A stretch of 64,000 nt of DNA, taken from NCBI GenBank assembly GCA_028275345.1, contig JAPWUV010000004.1, positions 237,712 to 301,711 on the forward strand, read 5' to 3'. Numbering within the stretch: the first letter of the stretch is position 1; every line of letters begins with the position of its first letter. Below, one piece after another: positions 1-9,906 of this stretch. A program made the position numbers and the translations under genes. The notes under the pieces were generated by a model. The model made no database searches and had not been told where the DNA came from. It saw only the letters and a program-made list of their open reading frames with translations. The DNA is from a bacterium. GTDB lineage: Bacteria > Zhuqueibacterota > Zhuqueibacteria > Oleimicrobiales > Geothermoviventaceae.

Positions 1-2381
1 GACTGGCTGCGACATGGGACCGGCCCTTGATCCAGCGCATGGCCGAAGTCATTTCGGACGAGGCTCGGGCCAAGCACCACGAGTTCCTCCGGCGAGGTGT
101 TCGCGGCCGGTATCAGGGTCTCACCTTCTGGTCGCCGAACATCAACATCTTCCGGGATCCCCGGTGGGGCCGGGGAATGGAAACCTACGGCGAGGATCCC
201 TTCCTGGCGGGCACGCTGGCAGTGGCTTTTGTCCGTGGCCTCCAAGGGGATGACCCAAGGTACCTCAAGACGGTCGCCACCCCGAAGCATTTCGCCGTCC
301 ATTCGGGGCCGGAGCCGGAGCGGCATTCGTTCAATGCCGAGGCAGACGAGTACGACTTGTGGGATACCTACCTGCCGGCCTTCGAGATGGCCGTCCGCGA
401 CGGGGGTGCGTACTCGGTCATGTGCGCATACAATCGCTTTCGGGGGGAAGCCTGTTGTGGCCACCGCTACCTCCTCACCGACATACTTCGCGGTCGCTGG
501 GGGTTCCGGGGCTATGTGGTTTCGGATTGCGGCGCCATATCCGATATTTGGCAGTTCCATCGGCTCGTGCCAAGCGGAGTGGAAGCATCTGCCCTGTCTC
601 TGCGAGCAGGGACCGATCTCAGCTGCGGCGGTGAGTACCGTCAGCTGGCGGAGGCGGTGAAGGGAGGTTTGGTCACCGAGGCGGAGATCGACACCGCCGT
701 TCGCCGCCTTTTCCGGGCGCGATTCCTCCTGGGGATGTTTGACCCCCCAGACTCCGTCCCCTACGCCCACATCCCCTTCGCGGTCAATAACTCGCCGCCG
801 CATGCCGAGTTGGCCCTGCAGGTGGCGCGAGAGTCCATCGTTCTACTGAAGAATGACGGTCTGCTTCCGCTGCGCGGCCAATATCGGCGTGTCGCCTTGA
901 TCGGGCCCAATGGGGATCATCATCTTTCGTTGCTCGGGAACTACACCGGGACCCCTGAGGATCCCTGGACCCTCCTTCGCGCGCTGCGGAGGCGATTGGA
1001 GGGGCAGGCGGAAGTACAATTTGCGCTGGGCTGCGATTTCGCCGATGGAATCCCCTCGATGGAGGCCATCCCGAGCGCGGCGCTTCGGCCTCGAGCGTCC
1101 GACTCCACGGCCAGCGGCCTCCTCGGGGAATACTTTCCCGATTCGCAATGGAAGGGCGAGCCCATTGCGCGCAGGATTGATCCGGTAGTGGATTTCTACG
1201 GCTATGCGGAGCTGGGGGTCCCCGAACTCAGGGAGACATCGTTCAGTGTGCGCTGGACAGGCGAGCTGATCCCGCCGGATTCTGGGCTGTATTACCTTGG
1301 CGGGTACGGGATGTACGCCTTCAGTATCTACCTGGAGGATACGCTGCTTGTGTCCCATCGGGGATACCACTCCCCGGTGCAGCGGAGTGCGGCGGTGCGC
1401 CTGGAGGCATGCAAAGCCTACCGAATCCGGGTGGACTACGTCGGAGTGCGCCCGGAGTCCCAGCAGTGCCCCATCTTCACCCTGCTCTGGTCGCGGCCAG
1501 CGAGGGTACGGGAGGCCGAGGCTCTGGCCGCAGCGCGGGAGGCGGATCTCGTGATTCTGGCGATGGGACTCTCTCCGCTGCTTGAGGGAGAGCAGCTGCC
1601 AGTGAATGTACCCGGCTTCAAAGGGGGCGACCGGACAGATCTGGGATTGCCGGCCCCACAGGAGCGCCTGCTGCGTTCCGTGGTGGAACTCGGGAAGCCG
1701 ACGGTGCTGGTGCTATTCAACGGGAGCGCCCTGGCGGTGAACTGGGCGTCCCAGAAGGTCCCAGCGATTCTGGAGGCATGGTATCCGGGTCAAGAGGGCG
1801 GAAGAGCCATTGTGGACGTGCTCTTCGGCGATTACAATCCAGCTGGCCGCCTACCGGTCACTTTCTACCGGTCCGTCGATGACCTGCCTCCCCTCACCGA
1901 CTACCGGATGGAAAACAGGACTTACCGCTATTTTCGCGGCGAGGTCCTCTACCCCTTCGGGTACGGGTTGAGCTACACGTGTTTTCGCTACCGCGACCTC
2001 CGGGTGCCCGACAGCGCCGCGGTGGGGGAGCCGGTCCGCATTTCCGTGCGGGTGATGAACGCCGGACCAATGGCCGGCGACGAAGTCGTTCAGCTCTACG
2101 TGCGACATGAACGACCGGACCGGAGGAGCCCAATCCGCTCGCTGAAGGGCTATTCCAGGGTCCATCTCCTGCCTGGGGAGGAGAAGACGGTCTCGTTTGA
2201 ACTGGGGCTGAGGGAGCTGAGCTTAGTGGAGCAGGACGGCCGACGAGTGGTGGAACCGGGAACGGTCGAGGTCTCGGTCGGCGGCAAGCAGCCGGGTTTT
2301 CAGGGCTTGGCGGATGCGCGCACGACGGAGGTCCTCCAGGGACGATTCCGCCTCGTCGGAAAGCGATTGGAGCTGGATTGA
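1..2381 (+). CDS. GH3 beta-glycosidase (beta-xylosidase/beta-glucosidase type) with PA14 insert, 5' partial
   Basis: A GH3 glycoside hydrolase that removes terminal beta-linked sugars (xylose or glucose) from oligosaccharides. The reading frame is open to the left edge (first full codon at base 3) and aligns without a break with the next gene's protein from about its residue 81, so roughly 80 N-terminal residues lie outside the window. Visible: a KHFAVHSGPEPERH block in the (beta/alpha)8 barrel, the nucleophile Asp in VVSDCGA (codon 525-527), an alpha/beta sandwich domain, a PA14-like insert (about bases 1120-1490) and a C-terminal fibronectin-III-like domain. It is a clear paralogue of the downstream gene, which starts 125 bp later. 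No signal peptide can be judged. The substrate is uncertain; the SDC form of the nucleophile motif is common in xylosidase-like GH3 proteins. Confidence 0.93.
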   Translation, partial: LAATWDRPLIQRMAEVISDEARAKHHEFLRRGVRGRYQGLTFWSPNINIFRDPRWGRGMETYGEDPFLAGTLAVAFVRGLQGDDPRYLKTVATPKHFAVHSGPEPERHSFNAEADEYDLWDTYLPAFEMAVRDGGAYSVMCAYNRFRGEACCGHRYLLTDILRGRWGFRGYVVSDCGAISDIWQFHRLVPSGVEASALSLRAGTDLSCGGEYRQLAEAVKGGLVTEAEIDTAVRRLFRARFLLGMFDPPDSVPYAHIPFAVNNSPPHAELALQVARESIVLLKNDGLLPLRGQYRRVALIGPNGDHHLSLLGNYTGTPEDPWTLLRALRRRLEGQAEVQFALGCDFADGIPSMEAIPSAALRPRASDSTASGLLGEYFPDSQWKGEPIARRIDPVVDFYGYAELGVPELRETSFSVRWTGELIPPDSGLYYLGGYGMYAFSIYLEDTLLVSHRGYHSPVQRSAAVRLEACKAYRIRVDYVGVRPESQQCPIFTLLWSRPARVREAEALAAAREADLVILAMGLSPLLEGEQLPVNVPGFKGGDRTDLGLPAPQERLLRSVVELGKPTVLVLFNGSALAVNWASQKVPAILEAWYPGQEGGRAIVDVLFGDYNPAGRLPVTFYRSVDDLPPLTDYRMENRTYRYFRGEVLYPFGYGLSYTCFRYRDLRVPDSAAVGEPVRISVRVMNAGPMAGDEVVQLYVRHERPDRRSPIRSLKGYSRVHLLPGEEKTVSFELGLRELSLVEQDGRRVVEPGTVEVSVGGKQPGFQGLADARTTEVLQGRFRLVGKRLELD

Positions 2382-2506
2382 GCCCGAAGGGGGCGAATCT
2401 CCGGAGCGTGCGGGGGACCCTCTTGCGCGAAAAAGGGGAGACGGAGAGTCGGCGCTGCGTATTCCTTGGCCGAGGCGAATTGAGAGCTGCGAAGGGGAGG
2501 TGCCCG

Positions 2507-5107
2507 ATGTCGCAGAACACGTACCCTTACCCGTTTTGGAATCCGGATCTTCCCGTGGAGCAACGCGTGGAGGACCTGCTTTCCCGCCTGACGCTGGAAG
2601 AGAAAGTTTCCCAGATGATGCACGATGCCCCGGCCATCGAGAGGCTGGGGATCCCCAAGTACAACTGGTGGAACGAGTGCCTGCACGGTGTGGCGCGCGC
2701 CGGCGTGGCCACCGTGTTTCCGCAGGCCATCGGCCTGGCGGCCACCTGGGACACCGACCTGATGCTCCAGGTGGCCACAGCCATTTCCGACGAGGCGAGA
2801 GCCAAGCACCACGAGTTCGCCCGTCACGGCTGGCGCGACATCTACCAAGGCCTTACCTTCTGGTCCCCGAACATCAACATCTTTCGCGATCCTCGCTGGG
2901 GCCGAGGCATGGAGACGTACGGGGAGGATCCCTTCCTGACCGGCTCGATGGCGGTTCAATTCATCCGCGGCCTTCAGGGGGATCATCCGAAATACCTTAA
3001 GCTGGTGGCGACTGCCAAGCACTTCGCCGTGCACAGCGGTCCTGAGCCCGAGCGGCACGTCTTCGACGCGAGGGTGAGCGAACGGGATTTGCGCGATACC
3101 TACCTCCCTGCCTTCGAGATGTGCGTCCGGGAGGCGAAGGTCCGTTCCGTGATGTGCGCCTACAACCGCACCCTCGGGGAAGCCTGTTGCGCGAGCCGGC
3201 GTCTTGTGGAGAGGATCCTGCGGGAGGAGTGGGATTTCGACGGCTACGTCGTGTCCGATTGCTGGGCGATCACCGATATCTGGAAGACCCACAAGGTGGC
3301 CTCGGATCCTGCGGAAGCCTCAGCAATGGCGGTGGCCGTGGGCACGGACCTGGAGTGTGGCAGCGATTACCGCTCGCTTCTCGAAGCGGTCCGTCAGGGA
3401 AAGATTTCGGAGGAGGAGATCGACCGAAGCCTGCGCCGGCTTCTGAAAGCCCGCTTTGACCTCGGGATGTTCGATCCACCGGAGCGGGTGCCCTACGCCC
3501 AGGTGCCTTTCCAGGTGAATGATTCGCCCGAGCATCGCGAGCTGGCCCTCCGAGCAGCTCGAGAGTCCATTGTTCTCCTGAAGAATGAGGGCGGGCTCCT
3601 GCCCCTCAGCAAGGAGGTGAAACGGGTAGCGGTGATCGGACCGATTGGAGATGACGAGCCCGTGCTGCTCGGAAACTACGAGGGGACTCCCTCCGATCCG
3701 TGCACCGTGCTCCGAGGGATTCGCGAGAAACTCACCGGAGCAGAGGTTCGCTTCGCTTTGGGCTGCGATATCGCCGACGGGATGCCCGCCTTCGAGGTCG
3801 TGCCCGGAGACGCGTTGCGGACCGAGCCCGAAGGAAGCCCGGGGGTGAAGGCCATTTTCTTCCCGAACCGGGACCTTGCGGGCGAGCCGATTCGCACCGA
3901 AGTCTGCCCGAGGATCGATTTCAATTGGTATCTCGAGCCCCCTGATCGCAAGCTCGCGGACGGCGTGTTCAGCGCGCGCTTCGAGGGAGTTCTCGTGCCC
4001 AGGACGAGTGGGAAATACGCGGTGGGTGTCTACGGGCACCGGGAGATCCGGCTCGTGCTGGACGGAAAGGAGATCTGCCATTTTGACGCCGACTATCGAC
4101 AGCAATTGGGCTACGGCCTCGTGGAGTTGGAGGCCGGGCGCGCGTATCCCTTCGTGCTGGAGTACAAAGGCATTCTCCCTCATTCCCAGCACCGACCCTT
4201 CCTGCAGCTCGTTTGGTCCCGTCCTCCATCCGAGCGCGAGAGGGAAGCTCTCGAAATCGCGCGTTGGGCGGATGTCGTCATCTTGACGATGGGTCTTTCC
4301 CCTCTGCTGGAAGGAGAGGAGATGCCGGTCGACCTGCCGGGCTTCCGAGGCGGCGACCGGACCGACCTCGCCTTGCCGCGGCCCCAGGAGGAGCTGATGA
4401 AGAAAGTGGCGGCGGTGGGCAAGCCGACGGTGCTGGTCCTACACAGCGGCAGCGCCGTGGCTATCAACTGGGCGGTCGAGCATCTGCCGGCCATCCTCCA
4501 GACCTGGTATCCGGGCCAAGCAGGGGGCCGCGCTGTGGCCGACGCGCTCTTCGGCGATTCCAATCCGGCGGGTCGGCTTCCTGTGACGTTCTACCGCTCG
4601 GTTGCCGACCTCCCGCCGTTCGATGACTATCGGATGGAGGGGAGGACCTACCGCTACTTCCGCGGCGAGCCGCTTTTCCCCTTCGGGTACGGGCTCAGCT
4701 ACACCCGTTTCCGTTATTCGGATCTGCGTCTGCCGGCCGAAGTGAAGGCGGGGGAGGAGGTCAGGGCTTCTGTGGTCGTGACGAACGTCGGCGAGAGGGC
4801 AGGAGACGAGGTGGTTCAGCTGTACGTCACCGACCTTGCGGCTTCGGCACCGGTGCCGATTCGGGCGCTGCGGGGTTTCCGTCGCATCCATCTGCGACCC
4901 GGCGAGTCCGCCGAGGTGGAGTTCGTACTCCGTCCTCGGGACCTGAGCCTCGTCACTGAGGAAGGGCGGCGCGTGCTGGAGCCCGGGGATTTCGAGATCG
5001 CTATTGGCGGCAAGCAGCCTGGCTTCCGCGGGCTGGCCGACGCGTCGACCACGGAGGTGATCACCGCGCGGCTGCGGGTGGTTGGCAAGCCGCTTGAGCT
5101 CGACTGA
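2507..5107 (+). CDS. GH3 beta-glycosidase with PA14 insert
   Basis: 866-residue GH3 enzyme acting on non-reducing beta-linked glycosyl residues. The ATG at 2507 was chosen because GGGGAGG lies just upstream; the frame is open further up, but without family similarity. No signal peptide is seen, so it is probably cytoplasmic. Domains in order: (beta/alpha)8 barrel with NECLHGV (about residue 56), K171/H172 of the KHF motif and nucleophile D251 in VVSDCWA; alpha/beta sandwich; PA14-like insert about 445-570; C-terminal fibronectin-III-like domain about 740-845. It closely resembles the preceding gene along its full length, pointing to tandem duplication with possible division of substrates. The family includes beta-xylosidases, beta-glucosidases and bifunctional arabinofuranosidases, so the exact sugar is not resolved. 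Confidence 0.95.
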   Translation: MSQNTYPYPFWNPDLPVEQRVEDLLSRLTLEEKVSQMMHDAPAIERLGIPKYNWWNECLHGVARAGVATVFPQAIGLAATWDTDLMLQVATAISDEARAKHHEFARHGWRDIYQGLTFWSPNINIFRDPRWGRGMETYGEDPFLTGSMAVQFIRGLQGDHPKYLKLVATAKHFAVHSGPEPERHVFDARVSERDLRDTYLPAFEMCVREAKVRSVMCAYNRTLGEACCASRRLVERILREEWDFDGYVVSDCWAITDIWKTHKVASDPAEASAMAVAVGTDLECGSDYRSLLEAVRQGKISEEEIDRSLRRLLKARFDLGMFDPPERVPYAQVPFQVNDSPEHRELALRAARESIVLLKNEGGLLPLSKEVKRVAVIGPIGDDEPVLLGNYEGTPSDPCTVLRGIREKLTGAEVRFALGCDIADGMPAFEVVPGDALRTEPEGSPGVKAIFFPNRDLAGEPIRTEVCPRIDFNWYLEPPDRKLADGVFSARFEGVLVPRTSGKYAVGVYGHREIRLVLDGKEICHFDADYRQQLGYGLVELEAGRAYPFVLEYKGILPHSQHRPFLQLVWSRPPSEREREALEIARWADVVILTMGLSPLLEGEEMPVDLPGFRGGDRTDLALPRPQEELMKKVAAVGKPTVLVLHSGSAVAINWAVEHLPAILQTWYPGQAGGRAVADALFGDSNPAGRLPVTFYRSVADLPPFDDYRMEGRTYRYFRGEPLFPFGYGLSYTRFRYSDLRLPAEVKAGEEVRASVVVTNVGERAGDEVVQLYVTDLAASAPVPIRALRGFRRIHLRPGESAEVEFVLRPRDLSLVTEEGRRVLEPGDFEIAIGGKQPGFRGLADASTTEVITARLRVVGKPLELD

Positions 5108-5231
5108 CGATCCGCTCTGTCCTTAGGGGTAGCCAACTGGTCCCACGAGGGATTGCGGGCGGGCGGCGATTCGGGCCCGTGGCAAGCACAACGGGGATTC
5201 CGGCTAGGGATGTGGATCATCGTGCGGGAAG

Positions 5232-6056
5232 ATGGGAAGGGAGATGACCGAACCGGATGGGAATCCCGGGGCGAGGGATGTGTCCCTTTGGGGGCCACTG
5301 GAGATCGGCCCCGGCGAAGAAAGAGAGCTCGCCGTCGGGGAACTCCGACTACGACTCCGTCGGACTCCTGCCGAATTGCTGGTGGCGCACCAGTACGTCG
5401 CAACGAGCGAGGCTGAGGAGACTGTCGTTCCCGGATCAGACCTTCCCTGGCAGCGCTTCCTAGTGGGACCGGGTGAGCTCTTCATCCTGCCCGCGCTGCC
5501 CGACCGCTCTGTCGTGGTCCAAACAGACAACCCGTTTTGGCTTCCCGTGGGGGGAAAAGCAGATCTCTTTGTACATGTGCCGGTTTGGGTTCAGGTTCGG
5601 TTGCGGGCGGAAGGGGAGAGCATCCTCCTGGACCTTCCGTCGGTGGTTCTTTCCCAAACCTGGTTCGGGTCCTTCACCGAGGGCGAGCTGTGTTACTGGA
5701 TCCGTTCAGGCGCACACTCGGAGGCGGCCGCCGATCCTTCGAAGCCCCACCTTGTGGTCTGCCCCGTGGAGATACGGAATGAAAGTGAAGACAAGCTCCT
5801 GGTGGACTACTTCTGCCTGCGGGTCCGCGCCCTGTCGCTCTATTACGATGGGAGTCAGCTGTGGTCCGACGTCTTCTCTTTGAGCTTTCGGGGCGACAAG
5901 TACGAGACGCGCCAGTGGCCGACCGGACGGCGCCCGAAATCTGCCCGAAAAGCGCGATGGGTGAACGGTCCTCGGGAGGCGATGCGGAGATCAGCCCTGG
6001 GGAAGACGTTCTCCTGGGGCGGTGATCTGCCCGGGATCGGTATTCGGATCATCTGA
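5232..6056 (+). CDS. DUF432-like protein paired with an MscS channel
   Basis: 274-residue soluble-looking protein without signal peptide or membrane segments. The sequence is beta-rich with alternating hydrophobic strands in the middle (for example VVVQTDNPFWLPVGG and VHVPVWVQVRL) and a basic, low-complexity C-terminus. It resembles DUF432-type proteins, a family I recall as occurring beside mechanosensitive channels; that match is from memory and moderate. The gene ends 17 bp before an MscS-family channel and is very likely co-transcribed with it, which suggests an accessory or modulatory role in osmotic release. The biochemical function is unknown. The start is either 5232 or the ATG at 5244; neither has an ideally spaced ribosome-binding site. 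Confidence 0.7.
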   Translation: MGREMTEPDGNPGARDVSLWGPLEIGPGEERELAVGELRLRLRRTPAELLVAHQYVATSEAEETVVPGSDLPWQRFLVGPGELFILPALPDRSVVVQTDNPFWLPVGGKADLFVHVPVWVQVRLRAEGESILLDLPSVVLSQTWFGSFTEGELCYWIRSGAHSEAAADPSKPHLVVCPVEIRNESEDKLLVDYFCLRVRALSLYYDGSQLWSDVFSLSFRGDKYETRQWPTGRRPKSARKARWVNGPREAMRRSALGKTFSWGGDLPGIGIRII

Positions 6057-6073
6057 GTGCGGAGGTGAGAGCG

Positions 6074-6919
6074 ATGGACTTGGTGTCCAAATGGGCTTCG
6101 CCGATCCAGCAGCTGGGGAACATCCAGGCTTTTGCGACGCTGATCCGCGTGGCCGTGTGGCTGGTGATCGGCCTCCCGCTGGTAGCTTTGCTCTCGCGTT
6201 CGCTGAAGAGGTACTTGGCGCGTCGCTACACCCCCCAGCAGGCCATGATCGGCAGCCGCTTTGTGCTCTACCTCGGTATCGGCTTCGTGATCTTCACCGT
6301 GCTTACAGAGCTCGGATTCAAGCTCACTACCCTGCTGGGGGCGGCCGGGATCGTGGGGGTCGCGGTCGGCTTCGCCGCACAAACCAGCGTCTCCAATATC
6401 ATCAGCGGCTTATTCATCGTGGCCGAGCGCCCCTTCGGCGTGGGAGATGTGATCACCGTGGGCAACGTGACGGGAGAAGTGCTGAGCATCGACGCCCTCT
6501 CGGTCAAGCTGCGCACCTTCGACAACCGCTACGTCCGCATCCCGAACGAGACGGTGCTCAAGACCGAGGTGACGAACATTACGCGCTTCCCCATCCGAAG
6601 GGTCGAGATCACGGTCGGAGTGGCCTACAAAGAGGACATCGGGAAGGTTCGCGACGTACTCCTTGACATCGTGCACAAGAACCCTCTCTGCCTGAATCAC
6701 CCCGAACCGTTGGTGCTCATCTCCGGATTTGGGAATTCCTCCGTGGATCTCACCCTCATGGTATGGGCCACGAAGGGGGACTACCTGACCGTGAAGAACG
6801 CAGTGGCGGAAGAGATCAAGCGCCGATTCGATCAGGAAGGTATCGAGATCCCGTTCCCCCACCTCTCCTTGTACGCGGGCTCGGCTACCGAGCCAATCCC
6901 GGTGAAGCTCGTCTCGTAA
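6074..6919 (+). CDS. MscS-family mechanosensitive ion channel
   Basis: 281-residue small-conductance mechanosensitive channel of the inner membrane, opening under membrane tension to release solutes during hypo-osmotic shock. The ATG at 6074 follows GGAGGTG with good spacing. Visible: N-terminal membrane helices (about residues 15-45 and 60-85), then the pore helix region GAAGIVGVAVGFAAQ, the beta-domain signature PFGVGDVITVG, and the strand IPNETVLKTEVTNITR, which are the classical MscS landmarks, followed by the cytoplasmic vestibule domain. Its length matches minimal MscS proteins. It directly follows the DUF432-like gene. Confidence 0.95.
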   Translation: MDLVSKWASPIQQLGNIQAFATLIRVAVWLVIGLPLVALLSRSLKRYLARRYTPQQAMIGSRFVLYLGIGFVIFTVLTELGFKLTTLLGAAGIVGVAVGFAAQTSVSNIISGLFIVAERPFGVGDVITVGNVTGEVLSIDALSVKLRTFDNRYVRIPNETVLKTEVTNITRFPIRRVEITVGVAYKEDIGKVRDVLLDIVHKNPLCLNHPEPLVLISGFGNSSVDLTLMVWATKGDYLTVKNAVAEEIKRRFDQEGIEIPFPHLSLYAGSATEPIPVKLVS

Positions 6920-7264
6920 CTGAGAACGCTGCCGGAGCTGTCCAGTCGGTTCCTTCCCACTGGGGTAGGACTGACGGGAAGGCGGGCTGTGCACTTGGGC
7001 GCGCCGGATGGTCATCCCCAGATCCCGGGGCCGAACATGCGGTCCAGCCCCAGCGCAAACACCGCGCGAGCGAAGCATCACTTTACGGGGGCTTGCGCCG
7101 AGAGCGGTTTTGGCCTAAATTGCTCCGGTCCCCGCAGACCTACGTGGGCCGTTCTCGCGAGCCGCGTGACCAAGGATCGCGAGGGCAGAGAGGTGAGAGG
7201 GAGGAGTCCCATCCTGGGCTGACCATGGCCGCCAGCGAGAGATGCGACGAATGGCGTGTGCCCA
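6920..7264 (+). other. Intergenic region, 345 bp, between MscS and GH95 genes
   Basis: No convincing coding frame, RNA gene or terminator with a T-tract. It contains one possible promoter (7093-7121) for the downstream fucosidase gene. Otherwise I see nothing in it. Confidence 0.5.
7093..7121 (+). promoter_or_regulatory. Possible sigma70-type promoter upstream of GH95 gene
   Basis: TTGCGC, a 17-bp spacer and TAAATT. The -10 is good and the -35 weak. It sits in the only AT-rich patch of the gap before the GH95 gene and points towards it. Confidence 0.35.
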
Positions 7265-9787
7265 ATGGGCTTAGGTGAAGCAGTGACTGCTGGGAAGACT
7301 CTTTCCCCTTGGGGGCGGATGCTCGGCATTGGCCTGTCCCTCGTCTTGTTTCCGGTTCCGGGCAGGAGTGGAGAGCTCGTGCTATGGTACGACCGGCCGG
7401 CACGGGTGTGGGAAGAGGCATTGCCCATCGGGAATGGGCGCCTGGGCGCGATGGTATTCGGCCAGCCGGTCGCGGAGCGCCTGCCGCTGAACGAAGACAC
7501 GATGTATGCCGGGGAGCCGGGTCCCGTAGGCGTGGTGCCCATCTACAAATACGTGGACCGGGTGTTCAAGCTGGTTGGCCAAGGCCGGTATGCTGAGGCC
7601 ACGGCCGTGGTGGACCAGTACATGCTGGGAAGGAATCACCAGGCGTACCAGCCGGTCGGGGATCTGTGGCTGGTGTTCTCCGGCATCGACAGCGGGGAGG
7701 TACGGGACTATCGCCGCGAGCTCGACCTGGATTCGGCGCTGGTCCGCGTTTCCTTCTCCGCCGCAGGAGCCCGCCACTACCGGGAGTACTTCGCCAGCGC
7801 GGTCGACCAGGTGATGGCCGTGAGAGCCTGGAGCGATCGGCCAGGGCAGGTGACTCTCCGCGTCCGCCTCACGACCCCCCACGCCTTTGCCAAGATCCGG
7901 TTTGAGTCGCCGTCGGAGATGCTCCTCACTGGCAAGGCGCCTCTCCACGCCTGCACGCGCACCCTGGAATGGATCATCCAGAGAGGCGATCAGCAGAAGT
8001 ACCCGGATCTCTTCGACAAACAGGGCAGGCCGAAGGTCTCGTCCGACATCGTGTATGCGGACGATCCATCCGGCAAGGGGATGCGCTTCGAGGTTCGGCT
8101 GCGGGCGAGCGCGGCTGGAGGCACCATTACTCCGCTGGACTCGGTCTTGAGCATCGAACGGGCCGACACTGTGACCCTGTTGCTGGCGATCGGGACGAGC
8201 TACAACGGTTTCCGCCGCTCTCCCAGCCGGCAGGGTGCGGATCCTGCCGCTCGTCCCCGCTCTGCCATCGCAGGGGCGTCGAGGAAATCCTACGAGAAGC
8301 TGCGAGCGGACCACATCCACGATTACCGGAGCCTCTTCGCGCGGGTTCGTTTCGCGCTGGGGGGAGAGGATCGGATCGACTGGCCCACTGACCGCCGCCT
8401 GATGCAGTTCTCAGAGAGCAATGACCTGGGATTGGTAAAGCTAGTATTTCAGTACGGGCGGTACCTGCTGATCTCCTCGAGCCGGCCGGGCACCCAGCCC
8501 GCCAATCTCCAAGGGATCTGGAATGCGGACAGGCGCCCCCCTTGGAATAGCGGCTATACGTTGAACATCAACGCCGAGATGAATTACTGGCCGGCCGAGG
8601 TGACCAATCTGGCGGAATGCGCCGAGCCCTTGTTCCGGCTCATTTGGGAATGCTGGCGGAATGGCCAGGTGACGGCTCGGAAAAGCTACCGCAGCCGGGG
8701 GTGGGTGGTTCATCACAACGTGGACATCTGGCGCATTACGGATCCCATCGACAATCGGGCGGTGACCTCCTTCTGGCCGATGGGTTCGGGGTGGCTTTGC
8801 CTGCATTTGTGGGAGCACTACGCCTTCGGCGGAGATGGTTCTTTCCTGAGGAACTTCGCCTACCCGATCCTCCGCGATGCCGTACTATTCTACCTGGACT
8901 GGCTGCGCGAGGACGGGGAAGGCCACCTGGTGACGCCCGTTTCCACTTCGCCGGAGCTGGGGTTCCGTACTCCCGAGGGCCAGCAAGCCGCTGTCAGCAT
9001 GGCATCGACGATGGACATGTCCATCATCCGCGAGCTGTTTGAGAAGTGCGTGGAGGCTTCGGAAATCCTAAGTGTGGATGACGATCTGCGGGCGAAGCTC
9101 AAAGGAGCTCTTTCCCGATTGTACCCGTTCCGAATCGGCCGCCTGGGGCAGCTTCAGGAATGGTATCGGGACTGGGACGATCCGAACGAGCATCATCGGC
9201 ACGTGTCGCATCTATTCGGGGTGTATCCTGGGGACTTGATCACCCCGGAGAAAACACCGGAACTGATGCAAGCGGCGCGCACCTCCTTGCTGTTGCGGGG
9301 GGATGAGGGCACAGGCTGGTCCCTCGCCTGGAAGATCAGCCTCTGGGCACGGTTCCGGGATGGGGACCATGCCTTCCAGGTCATCCGACGCATGGTTCGA
9401 TTGGTCCGACCGGGGGAACGCGGCGGAGGCGGGTTCTATGCCAATCTATTCGATGCCCACCCTCCGTTTCAGATCGACGGCAATTTTGGGTTCACAGCCG
9501 GGGTGGCGGAGATGCTCCTGCAGAGCCACCAAGGTTTCTTGCACTTGCTCCCCGCTTTGCCGTCGGCATGGCCAGAAGGAGAGGCGGCGGGTCTGCGGGC
9601 CCGAGGGGGCTTCGAGGTGGATCTTCGCTGGAGCGGCGGTCAATTGGAACGGGTTCGAGTCCGGTCTCGACTGGGGAAACCCTGTCGAATTCGCTATCGG
9701 GACAAAGAGGTCGCTTTCCGCACGGAACGGTCTGGGGTGTACGAGCTGGACGGAAACCTCCGGCTGGTCTCTCGAGACGGACCGTAG
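7265..9787 (+). CDS. GH95 alpha-L-fucosidase-type glycoside hydrolase
   Basis: 840-residue GH95 enzyme; the family inverts alpha-1,2-L-fucosidic linkages, and some members act on alpha-L-galactosides. Family landmarks: N-terminal [14 protein letters not shown] and [11 protein letters not shown], the paired Asn of [10 protein letters not shown] (N434, N436), Glu in STSPELG (E564), [11 protein letters not shown], and Asp in QIDGNFG (D738). These match the catalytic Asn/Asn/Glu/Asp set of Bifidobacterium AfcA. A hydrophobic stretch near residues 19-34 preceded by Lys and Arg suggests a signal peptide and export to the periplasm. The start is uncertain: ATG 7265 keeps a charged n-region, GTG 7256 and ATG 7319 are alternatives, and none has a strong ribosome-binding site. 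The next genes also act on unusual sugar linkages (DUF1080, GH127). Confidence 0.93.
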   Translation: MGLGEAVTAGKTLSPWGRMLGIGLSLVLFPVPGRSGELVLWYDRPARVWEEALPIGNGRLGAMVFGQPVAERLPLNEDTMYAGEPGPVGVVPIYKYVDRVFKLVGQGRYAEATAVVDQYMLGRNHQAYQPVGDLWLVFSGIDSGEVRDYRRELDLDSALVRVSFSAAGARHYREYFASAVDQVMAVRAWSDRPGQVTLRVRLTTPHAFAKIRFESPSEMLLTGKAPLHACTRTLEWIIQRGDQQKYPDLFDKQGRPKVSSDIVYADDPSGKGMRFEVRLRASAAGGTITPLDSVLSIERADTVTLLLAIGTSYNGFRRSPSRQGADPAARPRSAIAGASRKSYEKLRADHIHDYRSLFARVRFALGGEDRIDWPTDRRLMQFSESNDLGLVKLVFQYGRYLLISSSRPGTQPANLQGIWNADRRPPWNSGYTLNINAEMNYWPAEVTNLAECAEPLFRLIWECWRNGQVTARKSYRSRGWVVHHNVDIWRITDPIDNRAVTSFWPMGSGWLCLHLWEHYAFGGDGSFLRNFAYPILRDAVLFYLDWLREDGEGHLVTPVSTSPELGFRTPEGQQAAVSMASTMDMSIIRELFEKCVEASEILSVDDDLRAKLKGALSRLYPFRIGRLGQLQEWYRDWDDPNEHHRHVSHLFGVYPGDLITPEKTPELMQAARTSLLLRGDEGTGWSLAWKISLWARFRDGDHAFQVIRRMVRLVRPGERGGGGFYANLFDAHPPFQIDGNFGFTAGVAEMLLQSHQGFLHLLPALPSAWPEGEAAGLRARGGFEVDLRWSGGQLERVRVRSRLGKPCRIRYRDKEVAFRTERSGVYELDGNLRLVSRDGP

Positions 9788-9906
9788 TTGAGCCGACGGA
9801 CCGGGCCGAGCCCTCTCAGGGTTCATCGGTTCCGGGATGGCAAGCGGAAGCGTTCCCGCGTCGGGGGCTCCGAGAGTGCGACATAATGGACAAAGGGAGG
9901 ACAGAG

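Noticed and set aside
9652-9668. GGTTCGAGTCC, a tRNA T-arm-like string
   Set aside because: Inside the GH95 coding frame; no matching acceptor or anticodon stems.
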